A DNA stretch of 64,000 nt from Leptasterias polaris (lineage: Eukaryota > Echinodermata > Asteroidea > Forcipulatida > Asteriidae): contig JAZGTN010000058.1 in NCBI GenBank assembly GCA_037783415.1, positions 7,290,001 through 7,354,000 on the forward strand, read 5' to 3'. The position numbers and the translations under genes are program-made. Shown piece after piece: positions 60,363 to 64,000 of this stretch (within the stretch, counting starts at the first letter, position 1; each line of letters begins with the position of its first letter). The notes under the pieces are model-generated. The model searched no databases, was not told where the DNA came from, and was given only the letters and a program-made list of their open reading frames with translations.

Positions 60363-60930
60363 GGCCAAGTAAGAAAAGAAACGAGTTTCTCGTCCCCGCC
60401 CGCCTCCTTTTTGGCGGCCGCCTCCCTTTTTTTTGACTATTTACAATTTTTAGAAGAAAATAAATAAATATTGAGTTCAAGCTGAAATAAATATTGAGTT
60501 CAAGCTGAAATCTATTTTTGGGGATAAAACTGAGTCGGATCTCTGATATTTTGAATCTCCTGAATCCAATTAGATGGGCCAAATTAGCAGCTTTGCCTCA
60601 AGAATTTCCAACTTTCTCATTTCAATATTCTCAGGTGTGCAGTCCCTAGCTAGTTAGTGATTCTCCTGACTTAATCAGTGTCTTGGCATTCCTTTCAGAG
60701 CGGACAGCAACTGTTGTCGAAGGTGATGGTGCTGCGATTTTGCAGTGAAGGGTCTTAAAAATATTTTATTTTTTTTAAAATTGCATCAGTATACTCAAAT
60801 AGCACAATATCTGTGACGGCCATCTTGGAAAAAATAGCTAAAAATTGAAAAATGGTAAATGGTAACGCCCTGCCTCCTCATTTTTTTGAAAAAGTCCGGA
60901 TGAGAAACTCGTTTCTTTTTTTACTTGGCC
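60363..60930. mobile_element. 568-bp MITE with TTA duplication (Harbinger-type)
   Basis: Inverted ends GGCCAAGTAAGAAAAGAAAC and complement (AACTCGTTTC...ACTTGGCC) of about 33 bp are flanked by TTA at 60,360-60,362 and 60,931-60,933. A TWA target of 3 bp is diagnostic of PIF/Harbinger. It sits in the 3' flank of the Myb-like gene, so one Harbinger element contains another family's MITE. A 77-codon minus frame (60,349-60,582) is not a gene. Confidence 0.82.
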
Positions 60931-60958
60931 TTACAGAATATTAATAATAATGAAGCTG

Positions 60959-61340
60959 TTAAAGGCACTGGACACGTTTGGTAATTATCAAAGACCAGTA
61001 TTGTCACTTGGTGTATCCCAACATTATTATGCATAAAATAACAAACCTGTGAAAATTTGGGCTGATTTGGTCATCGAAGTTGCAAGAAAATAATGAAAGA
61101 AAAAACACTCTTGTTGCACAAATTTGTGAGCTTTCAGATGCCTAAAAAGGACTTCAGGCCTGAAGTCTTATTATTTTAGTGAGAAATTACCTCTTTCAAA
61201 AACTACGTTACTTCAGAGGGAGTCGTTTCTCACAATGTTTTATACTATCAACAGCTCTCCGTTGCTTGTTAGGCCTACCAAGTAACTTTTTATGTTAATA
61301 TATATTTTGTGTAATTACCAAACATGTCCAGTGCCTTTAA
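60959..61340. mobile_element. TTAA-flanked MITE, related to the copies at 22.7-23.2 kb
   Basis: TTAA at both edges; inverted ends AGGCACTGGACACGTTTGGT and complement. The interior has AACCTGTGAAAATTTGGGCT and the palindrome CTTCAGGCCTGAAG. No coding capacity. The TTAA target indicates piggyBac-type mobilisation. Confidence 0.88.
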
Positions 61341-61349
61341 CACCGATAT

Positions 61350-61623
61350 TTAAAACGCATTAGCTACCAGACGGTCTCTACCAATATTGCCGTGGATGTT
61401 GGCTGGTCCATCATAGTCCAGTACCTCAACAATGTCCAGTTGATGCTGTCTTCCCAGATAGGGGTCGTTAATGTTCTTTGATATATTGTACAGTACCACA
61501 CAGGCTACTAGGACACTGCAAGCACGATCTGGTGAAATACGAAGCCCCTTTCGTAAGCATGGGAATTTCATTTTGAGCTGCCCATTAGTCTGCTCAATGA
61601 TCACTCTGCTATGGCGATGAGAG
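61350..61623 (-). CDS. PIF/Harbinger DDE transposase, last exon
   Basis: An open minus-strand frame to TAA at 61,350, with an acceptor ACCGCAG just upstream (exon start 61,623). It encodes SHRHSRVIIEQTNGQLKMKF, then PCLRKGL and SVLVACVVLYNISKN. This is the C-terminal part of DDE_Tnp_4/HARBI1-like transposases: the conserved IE..xGxLKxRFP region, with the final catalytic Glu in VIIEQ, and the C..LxN helix, here LYN instead of the usual LHN. The exons with the two catalytic Asp residues would lie to the right, where a LINE is now found; they are displaced or lost. Confidence 0.85.
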
Positions 61624-61824
61624 CTGCGGTACACATCAAATAAAAAACAAAGAAATCAATAGGACTTGGTTATAGTTTAAAATGTAAATCAGTTTCATGC
61701 TGGGGGGCATCAAAAATAAAAACAATCACTTCAATCAATGACACCGTAGAGGTAGGACGTGTGTGCCAAGGGCTCCGTATAGACAAAAATCACTCATCCA
61801 AGCCACGTCTTTAAAACCGCATCG

Positions 61825-62588
61825 GTGGCCCCGAAACCACGAGGAGGGAAAAAGTCTGGCCGTACAGCACCAAGCCCGCCTGTCCTCCAGCCCGAATCCT
61901 CGGGGGAAGAAGAGACTTTGGAGCAGGGGCCAAAGAGCGACAACGACAGCGAGTTTGAAGCCTTTGTCCGACGAACACTCGCCAAAATAGTTGATGGGCA
62001 AATTCAACTTGAGACCAAGCTGGCAGCCTCAATTCAGTTCAATAGTGACAGAATTGAGGATTTGGAGAAATCCGGGTCGGCTGTAGATAAATCCATCTCC
62101 AACCTGAATACCGAAGTAGAAACCCTAAAGGGGAAGCTCACAAGACAAAAGAATGACATTAATAAACAAGAAAGATTCTCACGAAGGAACAACTTTAGAG
62201 TTGTTGGAATTCCAAGGTCAGAAAAAGAAAACTGTACTGAGCTAGTCGCGGAAATTCTCAAGAGTAAGTTCGGATGGGAGAGTCACACGTGTATTGAGAG
62301 GGCCCACAGGGATGGAAGAGAGTCGCCGGACGGTCGGCCGCCACATGTGCTGGTAAAGCTTCTCTCCTACCAAGATAAAATCAAGATCTTAAAAAACCAT
62401 CGGAAGGCTCTAGTGGGGTCGGACTTCTTCATCGTCGATGACCTAACAACCCAAGACTTGAAGGAAAAATGAGGTGGAAAGCTCAGGTAAAGTCATTGTA
62501 CGACAGAGGGGTAAAGCTTCGCTTTTACGCAGGACGTTGGAGGTCCGGAAATGGGCTGCCATTTAATTTCGAGAATGGGAACATTTAG
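61825..62588 (+). pseudogene. LINE ORF1 protein (Transposase_22/L1 ORF1p-like), frameshifted
   Basis: Residues 1-45 are Lys/Pro/Glu-rich. About 45-120 form a coiled coil (heptads through RIEDLEKSGSAVDKSISNL). The RRM-like core begins RRNNFRVVGIPRSEKENC; CIERAHRDGRE follows, and the C-terminal domain ends FYAGRWRSGNGLPFNF. The first codon in the expected position is GTG (GTGGCCCCG), probably a mutated ATG. At 62,467-62,470 an A run is one base short: the frame hits TGA at 62,470, and the remaining 39 codons continue in the next frame from 62,469 to TAG at 62,588. ORF1p binds LINE RNA as a trimer in known L1s. Confidence 0.85.
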
Positions 62589-63444
62589 GCCTCTCCTCTG
62601 ACACAAAATCTATTAAAAAAAAAACACAAAAAAAACTACTTAACTGTAATTAATGTGGTTTAATGATCTTTACATTTTACTTCTACACAGTGGTTTGACT
62701 CACAATAGTGCTTGTTCTTTGTATACCACTCCTTAAGATGGGTTTAGTAGAGTGGTACTATAAAATGTGTATTGTATAGCTTTCATTTTAATTCATATAA
62801 TTTACGGAGCCCCATGGTCACGATGGGCCGTCTTTACTTATTGCTTTTTGTTTACCACCAGCAAGGTGTTCATGATTGATTTATTCCCTTGTTTATGGGG
62901 TTTTCTTGGGGAGGGATTCTGTTTCGGGGTTCGGGATTTCGGATTGGGTTTGAGTAGCATAAAAAAACCGGGGAACACCATTTCCTAAAAGGTTCACTCG
63001 ACATGTTACTTATGTTTTAATTTTAAGGGATTGCTTGTCACCATTATTGTCCTCCCATAATTTTTTTTTTCGCTGAACTGAATTTTCATCCAACCCTGGA
63101 CACCCCTGAACAAAGTGGTAGAACCGTTTTTGCCCTAGAGGTCGTTTACCGGGTAAGCCAGCTGTCACAAAGTGCCAAGGCGGCAATCCTTAATGCGCCT
63201 ACCGCATGAGCAACCTCGTTCCTCGGTTCCTGGGTGCTGTCTGTCATATGTCTGTGAATGGAAACCAGAGCTGTTTGTTTACAATCCTGACCAGAAATAC
63301 CCTCAGGGTATATCTAGGTGACCTGGTTACTGCTTGTTTTCACCCTGTGGCTGTTTCATGTGTCAATTTCACTAATTACATAATGCGCCTACCGAGTGAG
63401 TCGCCTCGTTCCTCGGAGCAAATCGGAAACTACTCGCTTCTCGC
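62589..63444. other. Spacer between LINE ORF1 and ORF2 remnants
   Basis: No recognisable coding sequence. The expected N-terminal part of the ORF2 endonuclease is absent. Two direct copies of TAATGCGCCTACCGNRTGAG plus CTCGTTCCTCGG (63,191 and 63,381) bracket 190 bp, suggesting a local insertion or duplication. Confidence 0.5.
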
Positions 63445-64000
63445 AGGGTTAAAAGAAATTCCAGAGGTGTTGCTATCCTTCTTAACAATAATTTTGAGTT
63501 TAAAATATCTAATATTAAGACTGATAAGAAGGGCAATATGCTGGCTTTAGACATAGTGACTGGAAATTATACATTGACTATTATTAATTTGTACGGGCCT
63601 AACTCGGATGACCCTGGCTTCTATGATGATGTTTTTGAAATTATGTGTGATATGGAAAATACCCATACTATTCTTTGTGGAGATTGGAATTTAATTTTGA
63701 ATCAGTCCTTAGATTGTATTAATTATAACAATCTCAACAACCCTTTAGCTAGGAACAAGGTTCTAGAAATGTGTAATGATTTTGATTTTATTGATGTGTG
63801 GCGTATACATAATCCAGACCTCAGAAGATACACATGGATGCAATCACACTCGCATAAACAATCCAGACTGGATTTCTTTTTGATTTCATCAGAACTCAAC
63901 GCCAAATTTGTTAGCTGCGGTATAAAACCAGGTTATAGGACAGATCATTCCTTATTGATATTACCTTGGATTTTAGTAAAGTTGAACATGGCTATGGTTA
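63445..64000 (+). pseudogene. LINE ORF2, apurinic-type endonuclease domain (partial)
   Basis: Open from 63,445 to the window end. Motifs of L1-type APE endonucleases appear in order: SRGVAILLN, TIINLYGPN, LCGDWNLILN (catalytic Asp/Asn), RRYTWMQ, QSRLDFFLIS and TDHSLL (catalytic Asp-His). The N-terminal catalytic motif with LQETH is missing upstream, so the element is 5'-damaged. RT would follow beyond the window. Confidence 0.85.

Larger units (their letters stand above)
56947..61735. mobile_element. PIF/Harbinger-like transposon, right end missing
   Basis: The left terminus is GGGGCCGATTTCACTAAAG, resembling the GGGCC-type ends of this superfamily. TTTCACTAAAG recurs inside at 57,050 with GCGATC-rich palindromic words. 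It carries the two genes typical of the superfamily: a Myb/SANT-like gene on plus and a DDE transposase on minus, convergent. No right terminus is found before the LINE that starts near 61,740, so the transposase is cut to its last exon here or continues beyond. Confidence 0.65.
61740..64000 (+). mobile_element. L1-like LINE, degraded, running off the window
   Basis: Contains an ORF1 with coiled coil and RRM-type domain and, 0.9 kb later, the endonuclease part of ORF2. The left boundary is placed by where Harbinger similarity stops and is approximate. The element is damaged: ORF1 has lost its ATG and has a frameshift, and the start of ORF2 is missing. Confidence 0.7.

Overview
The window looks like nuclear DNA of a marine invertebrate. 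An echinoderm, perhaps a sea star, is my best guess, from the AT-rich introns, the frequent TAGGCCTA words and the repeat types; this is an inference. There is no operon structure, no complete single-exon host gene, no rRNA and no functional tRNA. Almost everything that can be recognised is a mobile element, a remnant of one, or a tandem repeat.

Region 1 (1-4.35 kb): A-rich simple sequence, a palindromic MITE, a Helitron-like 3' hairpin, then an uninterrupted 613-codon piggyBac transposase (1581-3422). Next comes the first half of a Penelope-like (PLE) reverse transcriptase (3716-4353).

Region 2 (4,354-24,138): a 19.8-kb insertion cuts the PLE gene in two. It has CACTG termini, about 500 bp of inverted subterminal repeats built on GGATGTGATTTT, and a 3-bp AGA target duplication, all features of CACTA/EnSpm elements. 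It holds no recognisable transposase. It contains several TTAA-flanked MITEs, a minisatellite, an 18-copy 190-bp satellite and one weak two-exon gene candidate. Removing the insertion plus one AGA rejoins the PLE frame exactly. The second PLE half (24,142-25,606) carries the RT core with YRDD, and no GIY-YIG endonuclease is visible.

Region 3 (26.9-47.2 kb): a higher-order tandem array. Units of 2.6-4.3 kb begin at CTAG (32,908; 35,681; 38,301; 42,557; 46,488). They are built from a 130-bp monomer, a roughly 290-bp module, a unique-looking core with a TGACGTCA palindrome, and a terminal hairpin cassette present 0, 2, 0, 1 and 8 times at successive junctions. The layout resembles Helitron-like (HINE/Helentron) elements arranged head to tail. 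A 1.38-kb TA-flanked element (29,863-31,244) has jumped into one module; paralogous empty sites in the array confirm the insertion. A tRNA-derived SINE lies just beyond.

Region 4 (49.2-54.5 kb): two spliced genes on opposite strands that appear interleaved. The minus-strand gene has an RPA-like OB fold, with four phase-consistent exons. The plus-strand gene ends in a C2H2 finger and a conserved-looking C-terminal domain, but is broken by a stop codon, a 56-bp perfect palindrome with a 9-bp target duplication, and a frameshift.

Region 5 (56.1-64 kb): an inverted block of the 130-bp repeat adjoins a PIF/Harbinger-like transposon. That element has a left terminus, a five-exon Myb/SANT-like gene (264 codons, all phases consistent) and, convergently, the last exon of a DDE transposase. 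Two MITEs lie between these genes. A degraded L1-like LINE (frameshifted ORF1 and the endonuclease start of ORF2) cuts off its right side and runs out of the window.
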